Assembly (NCBI GenBank): GCA_019912685.1
Contig: JAIOII010000791.1
Location: 1 to 34,906, forward strand
DNA: 34,906 nt
Source: Kofleriaceae bacterium
Lineage (GTDB): Bacteria; Myxococcota_A; Polyangia; Haliangiales; Haliangiaceae
Reading direction: 5' to 3'
Under the pieces are notes generated by a model that saw only the letters and a list, made by a program, of their open reading frames with translations, searched no databases and was not told the DNA's origin. Shown here in pieces: positions 1 through 6,919 of the stretch. Position 1 is the first letter of the stretch; every line of letters begins with the position of its first letter. The position numbers and the translations under genes were made by a program.

Positions 1-139
1 CCGTACGATCACGCGCCGCAGCTACGGCCTGCACAGCGCCTCCGCGCTCATCGCCCTCCTCAAGCTCTGCTGCTCCGGCATCGACCTCGTGCCGATCACG
101 CTGCGGCCCGGATCAACCCACTAAACCTGGTGGAGAGCC
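1..139. mobile_element. Right end of an ISL3-like insertion sequence (rest lies left of the window)
   Basis: The window opens inside an insertion sequence. Its transposase tail stops at 124. Fifteen bases further the DNA reads GGTGGAGAGCC, whose reverse complement starts GGCTCTCC, a terminal type I associate with the ISL3 family. From base 140 on, the minus strand reads as coding sequence of the interrupted helicase-like gene, so the element-target boundary is placed at 139/140. The left end and the target duplication (usually 8 bp in ISL3) are outside the window, so the boundary is inferred from one side only. Confidence 0.55.
2..124 (+). CDS. ISL3-type transposase, C-terminal fragment (5' end off window)
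   Basis: An open frame enters from the left edge and encodes 40 residues before TAA. It contains RTITRRSYGLHSASALIALL. The arrangement of an ITRRxYG box followed by a helix with SAxALIAL matches, from memory, the extreme C-terminus of ISL3-family DDE transposases. The catalytic residues lie upstream and cannot be seen. The stop is 15 bases inside the presumed right terminal repeat, which is normal for a compact element. Whether the full transposase is intact cannot be told. Confidence 0.5.
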   Translation, partial: RTITRRSYGLHSASALIALLKLCCSGIDLVPITLRPGSTH

Positions 140-643
140 AGCGAAGTCTGCTTCGTCATCGATGATGAGCGTCTTGCGTTGGGCGAGCTGCGGGTAGACC
201 TGCAACAGGTTGTCCGATAGGGCCGCGAGGTTGTCGTCCTCCTTCTTGCAGACGATGATCAACTTCTTGTCCAACTCCCAATCCGTGAGGTTGTCGGGCA
301 TGGCCCTGATGTCGAACGCAAGTACGTGCTCCTGCTCGATCGCGCGTCGGAAATCCTTGCGGATACGCGCGAGCGTCTGACGCGCAAGGGCACGGGTCCC
401 CTTCGTGAACACGATTGCCGTTCCGAACCCCGCATCCAGCCCGAGCGCAACCGCGCCTAAGAACGTGCGCGTCTTTCCACTTTGGATCTTGCCGAGCAAC
501 ATGCCCGGCTTGTTCTCGTCCGTTGCGACCTCGAGCAGCTGTTCGACCGTGCGGGCGGCGCAATCGGTGGTGTCCTGGCTTAGCGCCGGCTCCTGGACGG
601 CTGCGTACAGCGTGAAAATCGGCCCATTCCTGTCGATCGGCAT
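113..643 (-). pseudogene. Z1/SF2-helicase-like protein, truncated by the insertion sequence
   Basis: The N-terminal ~168 residues of a large P-loop ATPase are present. There is a Walker A-like GKIQSGKT about 50 residues in, then an AIVFTKGTRALARQT segment, an LIIVCKKEDDN segment and a Walker B motif IIDDEADFA. The GxxQSGKT form and spacing resemble Z1-domain or related SF2 helicase-like proteins found with restriction and conflict systems. Homologous frames continue well beyond DDEADFA. Here the reading frame crosses into the insertion sequence at 139/140 and ends after a few meaningless residues. I chose ATG 643 because GGAGGAG lies six bases upstream; an ATG at 697 has no such site. The gene diverges from the DUF6884 gene. 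It is presumably inactive, because the motor's later motifs and any effector domain are gone. Confidence 0.7.
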
Positions 644-843
644 GTTCGGCTCCTCCGTGCCACCCCGGGTATGAGCGAGCCACAGTGCGCACGCCATCCA
701 AACGCCGCAAGGGTGTTTCGCTCGCCAAGGGATCGGAGGCGTCCCTTCGATGACACAGTTCTTGCTTCGGCTTCGAGGGCCCGATCGAATTCTTCACCCA
801 GCCGTCCCGGCTTTCTTGTTCGTGCGATACGATATTCGGCTTC

Positions 844-1302
844 GTGAACGCGGTCAGGGCAGCCAGGCTCCTCGTACTTCCTTGCTCCGCACGCAAGAGA
901 CGCGCGCGGGTTCCCGTTCCGGCCATTGAGCTCTATGACGGACCCGCATATCAGTCCCTCCGGAAGCTCGTGGCTCGAGGCCGACTCCCGCCGGACGTCA
1001 CGATCGTCATCGTCTCGGCCAAGTACGGCCTCCTGTCGCCGAACGATCTCGTGCGGACATACGACCGTCGGCTCGATCCCTCGCGCGACTACCGTCTAAT
1101 CGCCGCCGCCCAACGAAAGCTGACAAGGTTGTCAGCTCGGCTACGGCCGCTCCGCGTTCTGACCCTGCTCAGCCGTGACTATCGCGAATGCCTGCCATCC
1201 GCATGGGGCTTGGCAAAGAACGTCGAACACGCGGACGGCCCCCCTGGCCGGCGCGTGCGTTTGATGTTGGATTGGTTGGAAAGCGGGACGACGTGCGCCT
1301 GA
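844..1302 (+). CDS. DUF6884-like protein
   Basis: This 152-residue protein starts with LLVLPCSARKRR, followed by a YDGPAYQSLRK segment and IVSAKYGLLSPND. The set 'PCS.rK', 'Y.G..yq.lr' and 'SAkYGLl' is the signature I associate with DUF6884, a YaaA-like small domain. Its biochemical role is not established to my knowledge. The start is GTG at 844 with no convincing ribosome-binding site, so the N-terminus is uncertain by a few residues, although the conserved hydrophobic strand begins right after it. The 3' end overlaps the start of the transglycosylase-like gene, which implies co-transcription and coupled translation. A job in the same nucleic-acid modification pathway is inferred from this coupling. 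The 200 bases between this gene and the truncated helicase must hold its promoter, but I saw no clear -35/-10 pair. Confidence 0.7.
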   Translation: MNAVRAARLLVLPCSARKRRARVPVPAIELYDGPAYQSLRKLVARGRLPPDVTIVIVSAKYGLLSPNDLVRTYDRRLDPSRDYRLIAAAQRKLTRLSARLRPLRVLTLLSRDYRECLPSAWGLAKNVEHADGPPGRRVRLMLDWLESGTTCA

Positions 1303-2345
1303 TCGCTGGCGTGAATCTGCGCAACCCCGTTCCGCGCTTCTGGGATCCGGAGGACGCCCACCACCTCCCTCAGATCGGTGGGCTAATGATCTCGTTCGCG
1401 GACTTCCTCGGCTACCAATCGCGCATCAAGGCCGTGCGCGAGAAGGGTCTGCGGAGCTACCTCCGCATCCCCGAGGGCGTGGAGGTCTTTCTCGACAACG
1501 GCGCCTTCCATACGCTGATGCGCGGCGACGCGTTGGACGCGAGCGCGTACCGCAGTTTCGTCGAGATGAGCTCGCCCGACTGGTTCCCGATTCCCGCCGA
1601 GTACATCCCGCACCCTCGGATGCCACGAAAGGAGCAGGAACGGCTGTTCAAGAAGACAACAGCGTACAACTGGAGGTATGCCCCCAAGGGCTACATCCCG
1701 GTGGTTCACGCCGGCATGTGTCTACCCAAGTTCCTGGACTCGATCGAACGGCTCAGCAGGAAGACCGAAGTTACTCACCTTGGCCTGGGTGCCATGGTTC
1801 CGTTCTTGCTCAGAGGCAAAGGAGCCGACGGGCGGACACAGGTTGTCGACGATATTCTGCGTGTGCGCAGACGCCTCCCGGACGTACGCATCCACGGGTT
1901 CGGCATCGGAGGCACCGCAACGCTGCACATCGCCGCCGTACTCGGCCTGGACTCTGTCGACTCGTCGGGCTGGCGGAACCGGGCAGCGCGGGGAATCATA
2001 CAGCTCCGGGGCACAGGCGATCGCATTGTGGCAGCGTTCGGAAGCTGGCGGGGACGAGCCCTCTCGCTCGTTGAGAAGCGCGGCCTGAAACACTGCGGAT
2101 GCCCAGCGTGTCTCCGAAATGGAACGAAGGGTTTGGAGTCCGGAGGGATTGACGGATTCGCCGCGCGCGCGACACACAACCTCTGGGTCCTGGCAAGCGA
2201 GCTACAGGACATAGAGATCCGACTGGCCAACGGTTCGTACGCTGACTGGTTCCCCGAGCACATCGACAACCGCATCTTCATCAAGTTGATCGAGCACGCG
2301 GTCAACGAGATGGCACAGCCGGCCACCGCCGCAAAGGTGGCGTAG
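1293..2345 (+). CDS. tRNA-guanine transglycosylase superfamily protein, DpdA-like
   Basis: The protein shows the hallmarks of the queuine/archaeosine transglycosylase fold. There is a FLDNGAF box in the position of the first catalytic Asp, a THLGLGAM and an HGFGIGG segment, and LGLDSVDSSGWRNRA in the position of the nucleophile Asp. A zinc motif follows: CGCPAC, then a distant His in RATHNLW (the CxCxxC...H pattern of TGT). These enzymes swap guanine for a 7-deazaguanine base in tRNA or, in the DpdA branch, in DNA. The sequence is too far from bacterial Tgt for tRNA specificity to be assumed. I prefer GTG 1293, which overlaps the upstream stop by 10 bases; an open frame reaches an ATG at 1188, but its extra residues look like out-of-frame translation of the upstream gene. 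GTG 1311 is also possible. No preQ0 synthesis genes lie nearby. Confidence 0.72.
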   Translation: MRLIAGVNLRNPVPRFWDPEDAHHLPQIGGLMISFADFLGYQSRIKAVREKGLRSYLRIPEGVEVFLDNGAFHTLMRGDALDASAYRSFVEMSSPDWFPIPAEYIPHPRMPRKEQERLFKKTTAYNWRYAPKGYIPVVHAGMCLPKFLDSIERLSRKTEVTHLGLGAMVPFLLRGKGADGRTQVVDDILRVRRRLPDVRIHGFGIGGTATLHIAAVLGLDSVDSSGWRNRAARGIIQLRGTGDRIVAAFGSWRGRALSLVEKRGLKHCGCPACLRNGTKGLESGGIDGFAARATHNLWVLASELQDIEIRLANGSYADWFPEHIDNRIFIKLIEHAVNEMAQPATAAKVA

Positions 2346-2363
2346 TCGCGACGTCCGCGGCGC

Positions 2364-2630
2364 TCACACAAGATCCCGAAGCTGCACTCCGAGGCCGCGG
2401 GCGATCCCGGCGAGGGACGCGAGGGTCACGTTCGTCCGGCCATGCTCGATGTCGAGCAAGTGCTGGGGGCTCAGGTGAGCCCGCTCGGCCAGCTCCTCTA
2501 GCGTGAGTTGCTTCGCCTTGCGCGCGGCGCGGATTGCCTTGCCCACCTTGACGAAGGTGCGCAGCGCCTCGGGGCTCTCGCGCGCCTCGGACCGCCATCG
2601 CGCTTTCGTCTTGGGAGCGGCCCTGGGCAA
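2364..2630 (-). CDS. XRE-family helix-turn-helix regulator
   Basis: This 88-residue DNA-binding protein carries a complete HTH_3/XRE domain, from about residue 28 (VGKAIRAARKAKQLTLEELA) through the recognition helix LSPQHLLDIEHGRTNVTLASL to the closing IARGLGVQL. The N-terminus is basic. No ATG is available; the first start is TTG at 2630, without a good ribosome-binding site, so the true start may differ. The gene converges on the transglycosylase gene and diverges from the membrane protein at 2725. The 95-base divergent region holds a palindrome that could be its operator. Autoregulation plus control of the membrane-protein gene is the simplest inference. Confidence 0.75.
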   Translation of the reverse strand: MPRAAPKTKARWRSEARESPEALRTFVKVGKAIRAARKAKQLTLEELAERAHLSPQHLLDIEHGRTNVTLASLAGIARGLGVQLRDLV

Positions 2631-2652
2631 GCCACGCGAGGTGGCCCCAGCG

Positions 2653-2681
2653 TCGGACGAGTGTGAATAGGACTAGTCCGA
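2653..2681. promoter_or_regulatory. Nested palindrome in the divergent region, candidate XRE operator
   Basis: A perfect 10-bp palindrome GGACTAGTCC (2670-2679) sits inside a wider inverted repeat with arms TCGGAC (2653-2658) and GTCCGA (2676-2681). It lies between the diverging regulator (TTG 2630) and membrane-protein (ATG 2725) genes, where an XRE repressor would be expected to bind. No convincing promoter boxes were recognised around it. Confidence 0.4.
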
Positions 2682-2724
2682 GGTTGGGCGCCTCGGGTAC
2701 GGTCGGCCAAGAGGGTTGGTCGAC

Positions 2725-3783
2725 ATGCAGCAGAAGCCCTGGCACCACAGCCCGGCGATCATCGTCGGGCTCTTGGTCTTGTTCCCGCCGGCTGGGATCG
2801 CGCTGATGTGGATGCGCCTGCCGTGGACTCACAAGGCGAAGCTCGGGGTCAGCGCAGTCGCCGGAGCCTGGTTCGTCGCCATGCTCGTTGGCGGAAGCGC
2901 ACGCAACCGCCGCGATGCCATCGCGACGCAACCGACCGGCGCCGTGAGCAGCGAGCCGCCACGCGCGACGCCGGCTTCACTGACATCACCGCCAGCTCCC
3001 GTCACGCAGGTCCCGTCTGGGCGAGCGCTGATCGAGCGGGAACCGCTGCTGCTCATCCCGCCCAAGCTGGACGGGTTCGCGCTCGCGGTCGCCAACCCGC
3101 TCCCACCCAAGATCGCTGTGGGCGCAACCGCCAGCTACATCGGCGAAAACAAGCATCTCGTGGCCCACGTGACCGTGAACAAGTCGGACGTGAAGCCAGA
3201 CCCGCCCGACGAACAGCGGAAGCCCATCAAGGTTGGCGAGAGCGACGCGCTCCTCGCGGAGGATAAGAGCGACAAGACCATCTCGATCACCTGGAACACC
3301 GCCGGGTGGCACGTGCTGGTCACGGTGGACTACGAGCGATCCACCGACCGCAGCGCGGCCGAGAAGGCCGTGAACCTCATCGCGCCCGAGATCGGCGCGG
3401 TCCTGGACAAGTACCTCGCGGGCACAGCACCCACTGAAGCAGCCCGGGAACAACACCTCGCAGAGATCGCCCAGGCCACGAGCACCACCAGGGCTCAGGC
3501 TTTCGTCACCAAGCTCGAAGGCGCTGGCATCGGGCGCGACCTCGTGAGCAACGTCAGCCTGAAAGGCGACCCAGACGAGCTGCTGATCACCGTCGGGCCA
3601 TCGTGGCATCGCGCCATTCGACAGGAACGGCTGATGGCCGCGCAGAATCTCTGGAAGATGTGGGCCGACATCAACACGCCGACCACCCCGGACACGAGCC
3701 GGATCAAGTTGGTCGACGCCAACGGTAACGAGGTCGGAGGATCCGGGCTCGGGGCGGGTTCGAGGATCAAGGTGCAGGACTGA
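2725..3783 (+). CDS. Membrane protein with two N-terminal helices and a soluble domain
   Basis: I do not recognise a family. The 352-residue protein begins with two hydrophobic stretches, IIVGLLVLFPPAGIALMWM (about 11-31) and VSAVAGAWFVAMLVGG (about 42-58), separated by a short basic loop. A Pro/Ala/Thr-rich linker (about 65-105) follows, then a mainly polar domain of about 240 residues. The layout is that of an anchored protein with a flexible tether; which side the domain faces cannot be decided. ATG 2725 is chosen because AAGAGGG lies nine bases upstream; an in-frame TTG at 2716 has no site. The gene diverges from the XRE regulator and may be under its control. Nothing shows whether it works with the transglycosylase pair. 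Confidence 0.7.
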   Translation: MQQKPWHHSPAIIVGLLVLFPPAGIALMWMRLPWTHKAKLGVSAVAGAWFVAMLVGGSARNRRDAIATQPTGAVSSEPPRATPASLTSPPAPVTQVPSGRALIEREPLLLIPPKLDGFALAVANPLPPKIAVGATASYIGENKHLVAHVTVNKSDVKPDPPDEQRKPIKVGESDALLAEDKSDKTISITWNTAGWHVLVTVDYERSTDRSAAEKAVNLIAPEIGAVLDKYLAGTAPTEAAREQHLAEIAQATSTTRAQAFVTKLEGAGIGRDLVSNVSLKGDPDELLITVGPSWHRAIRQERLMAAQNLWKMWADINTPTTPDTSRIKLVDANGNEVGGSGLGAGSRIKVQD

Positions 3784-4048
3784 TCGCAGCGGGTCGCGAT
3801 CGGCGAAGGACCCTCCCAGAAAGCACCACGATCAGTCTCGCCGGGGGTGACTTCGAGGTCGCTCCAGTGGTGTGCGCTCTCGGAGGCAGGCGATGAGGTT
3901 CCCAGCGCTGTTGGCGAACCGATCACTCTCGGGCGCACGTTGCTGCCGTACGTCGGCGCGAAGCGATGGGCGACACATGCCCAGCACCCAGCGAGCCCCT
4001 CCCACACGCAGTCGCGGACCGTTGTCATCAAGTGTCAACGAGCGCCAC

Positions 4049-4065
4049 CGCCAGCTTTATTGGCA
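4049..4065. repeat. Copy 1 of the CTTTATTGGC site upstream of the tyrosine recombinase
   Basis: CGCCAGCTTTATTGGCA closely matches a second site 253 bases downstream (15 of 17 identical, and the match continues for three more bases, ACT). The core has imperfect dyad symmetry (GCCA...TGGC). The AT-rich centre stands out in this GC-rich DNA. Confidence 0.5.
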
Positions 4066-4301
4066 ACTGATGGTGCGAGAGGACGACGGTCCGATTCTTC
4101 CCATCGACAACGTCACGCGAGACCGGTAATGGCTGCTCACCGGGCACACCGATGCGCGTCGCGACCATCGCCGTTCTGACCATCGTCTTCACCGTCGACA
4201 TCGCCGGTGCCGCGGTCATGTCCGTGTCGAGCGCCACGATATCTGGCGGTTCGGAGATCGCAGTAGACGACTTGGATGGGGACCCCGTAGACGAAAGAGA
4301 A

Positions 4302-4318
4302 CGCCAACTTTATTGGCG
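4302..4318. repeat. Copy 2 of the CTTTATTGGC site, perfect inverted repeat
   Basis: CGCCAACTTTATTGGCG is a perfect inverted repeat with 6-bp arms (CGCCAA/TTGGCG) around a 5-base AT-rich spacer. It ends 22 bases before the recombinase ATG. Small inverted arms around a short spacer resemble tyrosine-recombinase core sites; it could equally be an operator or a transcription-stop hairpin. Confidence 0.5.
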
Positions 4319-4340
4319 ACTCTGTCGACGGGAGCTCACG

Positions 4341-4961
4341 ATGAACGAACGCCCCACCGAGTGGCTCGAAGCTGACGAAGTTCGCCGGCTGCTGGCGACC
4401 ACCGACCGACGCACGCAGCAGGGGCGCCGCGATGGCGCCATCCTGCGGTTGATGGTCGAGGCCGGCCTGCGTGAGGGCGAGCTGTGCGCGCTGGTGGTCG
4501 GCGACCTCAAGACGATTCAGGGGCGCGACTGCCTGCACTTCGCCAGCCTCAAGAAGCGGTCGGAGCGCCGCATCCTTCGGACCGTGCCGCTCACCGCCGA
4601 GACGGTCGCGGAGGTTCGCCGGTACTGGCGCGCCGAGTACCGGACCGCGACGCCAAGCGCCGACCTGCCAGCGTTCCGCACGCTGGGCGAGCGCGGGCCG
4701 TACCCGAAGGGACCGCTCACCGCCAAGGCACTCGATGGCGTCGTTGCTCGAGCGGTTCGCCGTGCCGCGATCGGCAAGCGGGTCACGCCGCACTCCCTCC
4801 GGCACACGTGCGCGACCTCGCTCCTACGCGGGGGCGCGGACCTTGAAACCGTGCGCGCCATCCTCGGGCACGCGAGCATCGCCACCACCGCCCGGTATCT
4901 CCACTCGACGCTGGAGAGAAGCGCCGAAGCGGTGGCGCGGGCCGCAGGAGCATGGGGATGA
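4341..4961 (+). CDS. Tyrosine recombinase, catalytic domain only
   Basis: This 206-residue protein contains the catalytic set of the phage-integrase family: Arg in the GLREGEL box (about residue 48), a basic stretch at the beta-hairpin Lys position (SLKKRSERR), HSLRH box (about 156-160), GHAS box (about 178) and the Tyr nucleophile in ARYLHS. There is no N-terminal SAM-like core-binding domain, so it is about 100 residues shorter than a typical integrase. ATG 4341 is preceded by GGGAG at good spacing. The frame is open upstream to 4152, but those residues look non-coding and contain the translated repeat site. Function is probably excision/integration of the surrounding element, perhaps with a partner or with the two sites upstream. 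Confidence 0.82.
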   Translation: MNERPTEWLEADEVRRLLATTDRRTQQGRRDGAILRLMVEAGLREGELCALVVGDLKTIQGRDCLHFASLKKRSERRILRTVPLTAETVAEVRRYWRAEYRTATPSADLPAFRTLGERGPYPKGPLTAKALDGVVARAVRRAAIGKRVTPHSLRHTCATSLLRGGADLETVRAILGHASIATTARYLHSTLERSAEAVARAAGAWG

Positions 4962-5059
4962 ATCTAGGGATTCTCGAACCCAACGCGTGGATCTCGACGA
5001 GCGTCGTCATGGGGTTCGCCGTCGTGGCCATGGGGATGATGGCGATGACCGCAGGTTGT

Positions 5060-5078
5060 CGCCGATGGGGGCGTTTTT
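5060..5078 (+). terminator. Possible weak terminator after the tyrosine recombinase
   Basis: CGCC and GGCG can pair around a six-base loop and are followed directly by TTTTT (5074-5078), the only T-run in the area. The stem is only four base pairs, so this is a weak candidate. A separate strong 7-bp hairpin, TCGGCCG/CGGCCGA, follows at 5082-5098 without a T-run. Confidence 0.3.
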
Positions 5079-5191
5079 CGATCGGCCGAGCCGGCCGAGT
5101 ACCTACCGACGTAGGAAGTCCCTCCCTACGGTCGGGGTCTCTCAACCGGAAGGGAAGACAGCGACTGCGTTCAGTGAAGGGAACACGCAAC

Positions 5192-6475
5192 GTGACGTCG
5201 AGTACCAAGGAGAACACGGCAGGGATCGCTGGACGGTGGCAGGTGAAGACAACGCCGGTCGTCAGCCATGTCGCTGTCTTCGCAGATGACGGTGCAGACA
5301 CGTTCGGCCTCGACCACGTCGTCGTCACCTGCCAGCCGGGTGGCCCCGTGTTGAAGGCATCCGGTTCGTGCCTGGTCCCTCGGCCAGAGGCAATGCGCCG
5401 GCTTGCCGCTGGGGGTTGCGTCATTCGCGGTGACGGTGCGCCTCGCGCACGCATCGTTGGCGATGGCCACACGGTCGTCGTCGCGCTGGGCCACTTCGAG
5501 GGCGGCAACGGATCGGTGAGCTGCACCGTCGAGGTCAACGTCATGCGCCGATTGCGGGCTCGTCTCGTCGGGCGCGACGCATATCCCAGGGACGCTCGAT
5601 TCTCCGGCGTGCTCGATGACAACTTCATCGACCCGACCCAGGTGGCTCCTGGCGTCGACCTGCATGCCGAGGCAATCGCGGAGCTCATGCGCGTCATCGC
5701 GAGCGCGTCCCACTGGTGCGTCGCAGCACTCGCCCAGGTGTTCGGCCTGACGATCGATGCTCAACACGTGCGGGTGTCGCTGAAGAGCGTCGAGCTCACG
5801 TGGGATGCACACTGCAAGCACGCACGGGCGGCGCCAACGCTTTGGTTCCCGCATTGGCGGGACAGCTTCCTCGGAGCTGGGACTGGTCCCGGCCCGATCG
5901 CCGTCGAGAGCCCTCGTGTTCGTCGGAACGAGATGTTGCCGGATGCAGAGGTGCGAGCCATGACGGGGAGCTGCGTGTTGACCGCCCAGTTCTCGAAGGA
6001 CGAGCGCCACAAGCTCTACGTGAAGCACGATCGACTACTTCGGTACGAGTCCACGTACCGCGCCGCTCGGACCCGGGAGATCCTGGGGCGCCCGGTGCGT
6101 CTCGACGCCATCGAGAACCTCGCCGACGACCTCGAAGTGCTCGGCGCGCGCGCATACCCGCTGCTCATGGCGGCGCAGAGTGCTTTGCTCGACGAGCGAT
6201 GGCTGGCTTCCGACGAGATTCTGCTCGCCTTCATGAAGGCTGGGCGGAACCCCGAGAAGGTTGTCGCCATCTACCGCGCGTTCCTCGTCGGTGACAAGTT
6301 CCACAACCGCGGCGAGGGCTGGTCCCGCGAGTTGGGGCGGCTTCGCCGGATGGGGTTCGCCAAGTACGTGGGCCACGGGTTCTGGGCGCCGACAGGGCAG
6401 CTGCGGCGAACACTTCGACTCGTGTTCCACGTGTGGCACCACGCGGAAGAACCGGCGGCAGGAGGCGGAGCGTGA
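5192..6475 (+). CDS. Possible replication-initiator-like protein of the mobile element
   Basis: This protein of 427 residues has no motif that I recognise with certainty. The segment VKSVELTWDA followed by SKDERHKLYVKHDRLLRYEST recalls the 'lYdK...lLRiE' core of phage/plasmid replication proteins of the gene II/X type, which often sit next to integrases in integrative elements. That link is tentative. The C-terminal part (RNPEKVVAIYRAFLVGDKFHNRG...ELGRLRRMGFAKYVGHGFW) resembles a small winged-helix module. The frame is open back to ATG 4952, overlapping the recombinase, but the first 80 codons look non-coding; GTG 5192 has GAAGGG eight bases upstream. Its stop overlaps the next GTG (GTGA), linking it with the downstream genes to the serine recombinase. 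Confidence 0.55.
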   Translation: MTSSTKENTAGIAGRWQVKTTPVVSHVAVFADDGADTFGLDHVVVTCQPGGPVLKASGSCLVPRPEAMRRLAAGGCVIRGDGAPRARIVGDGHTVVVALGHFEGGNGSVSCTVEVNVMRRLRARLVGRDAYPRDARFSGVLDDNFIDPTQVAPGVDLHAEAIAELMRVIASASHWCVAALAQVFGLTIDAQHVRVSLKSVELTWDAHCKHARAAPTLWFPHWRDSFLGAGTGPGPIAVESPRVRRNEMLPDAEVRAMTGSCVLTAQFSKDERHKLYVKHDRLLRYESTYRAARTREILGRPVRLDAIENLADDLEVLGARAYPLLMAAQSALLDERWLASDEILLAFMKAGRNPEKVVAIYRAFLVGDKFHNRGEGWSRELGRLRRMGFAKYVGHGFWAPTGQLRRTLRLVFHVWHHAEEPAAGGGA

Positions 6476-6675
6476 CCTCGCCCCTCCCCCACTGGCCAAC
6501 GAACCGCGCGGTGCAAACAGCCCCCCGTGGTCGCCTGGGTGGTGCGCCGGCAGCACTGGCCGCGCGACCCACATCGCCGACTGTCGTGTCGACGCGTGCG
6601 TCCTCGCCACGCAGGAGCACGCCGGCAGAGCCGACCTGGGCGACGCCCAGGCCAGGAGCCGATCGTGCCGCGTAG
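6472..6675 (+). CDS. Small overlapping ORF, 67 residues, unknown
   Basis: This is a GTG start in a GTGA overlap with the Rep-like gene, with GGAGG upstream at proper spacing. It encodes a short Pro/Ala/Arg/Ser/Thr-rich peptide without known motifs, probably disordered. Its 3' end overlaps the start of the next small gene by 11 bases. The position in a chain of overlapping starts and stops is the only argument that it is real; composition alone would not support it. Confidence 0.3.
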   Translation: MTSPLPHWPTNRAVQTAPRGRLGGAPAALAARPTSPTVVSTRASSPRRSTPAEPTWATPRPGADRAA

Positions 6676-6919
6676 CGCACGCCGTGATGCCCTCGCGGCA
6701 ACGCCGCGATCGATCGCGGCCGTGCCGACGCGCGAGGCGCGACTTGCCGAGCTGCTCGCCATGCTGGCGCGCCGCGCCGGCACGTGGGGGTGGCTCGCGA
6801 CCTACGAGCGCATGCGCCGTGGAGAGGTTGTGCCGCGGTGGCACCGCGAGATGGTGAAGCTCACCGCAGCCAAGCGGCGCGGCGAGTTGCGACGGCCGGA
6901 GGATGCTCGCGATGAGTAG
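6665..6919 (+). CDS. Small basic protein upstream of the serine recombinase
   Basis: This is an 84-residue protein starting at GTG 6665 with AGGAG six bases upstream. The second half is helical and basic (REARLAELLAMLARRAGTW, ERMRRGEVVPRWHREMVKLT). It is a plausible small DNA-binding or accessory protein, but I know no family. Its TAG overlaps the ATG of the recombinase by eight bases, so translation is probably coupled, and a role as recombinase accessory factor is inferred from that. The reading frame extends upstream to 6527, but the added residues look like random Arg-rich translation. Confidence 0.5.
   Translation: MPRSARRDALAATPRSIAAVPTREARLAELLAMLARRAGTWGWLATYERMRRGEVVPRWHREMVKLTAAKRRGELRRPEDARDE

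Larger units (their letters stand above)
3784..4340. other. Non-coding stretch with two copies of a 17-bp site
   Basis: About 560 bases carry no ORF that I can support. Several open frames exist on both strands, but they lack ribosome-binding sites and read as low-quality sequence. The notable content is the pair of CGCCA(G/A)CTTTATTGGC sites listed separately. The region lies directly upstream of the tyrosine recombinase and is the natural place for its promoter and for recombination sites. Confidence 0.5.

Noticed and set aside
156-926. 256-residue minus-strand ORF overlapping the helicase-like gene
   Set aside because: Arg-rich shadow frame; the helicase frame has the P-loop and Walker B motifs.
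3495-4031. Minus-strand ORF covering the gene-free stretch
   Set aside because: Overlaps the end of the membrane protein, lacks a start signal and reads as unstructured sequence.
5082-5098. TCGGCCG/CGGCCGA hairpin as terminator
   Set aside because: Perfect 7-bp stem but no T-run on either strand immediately after it.
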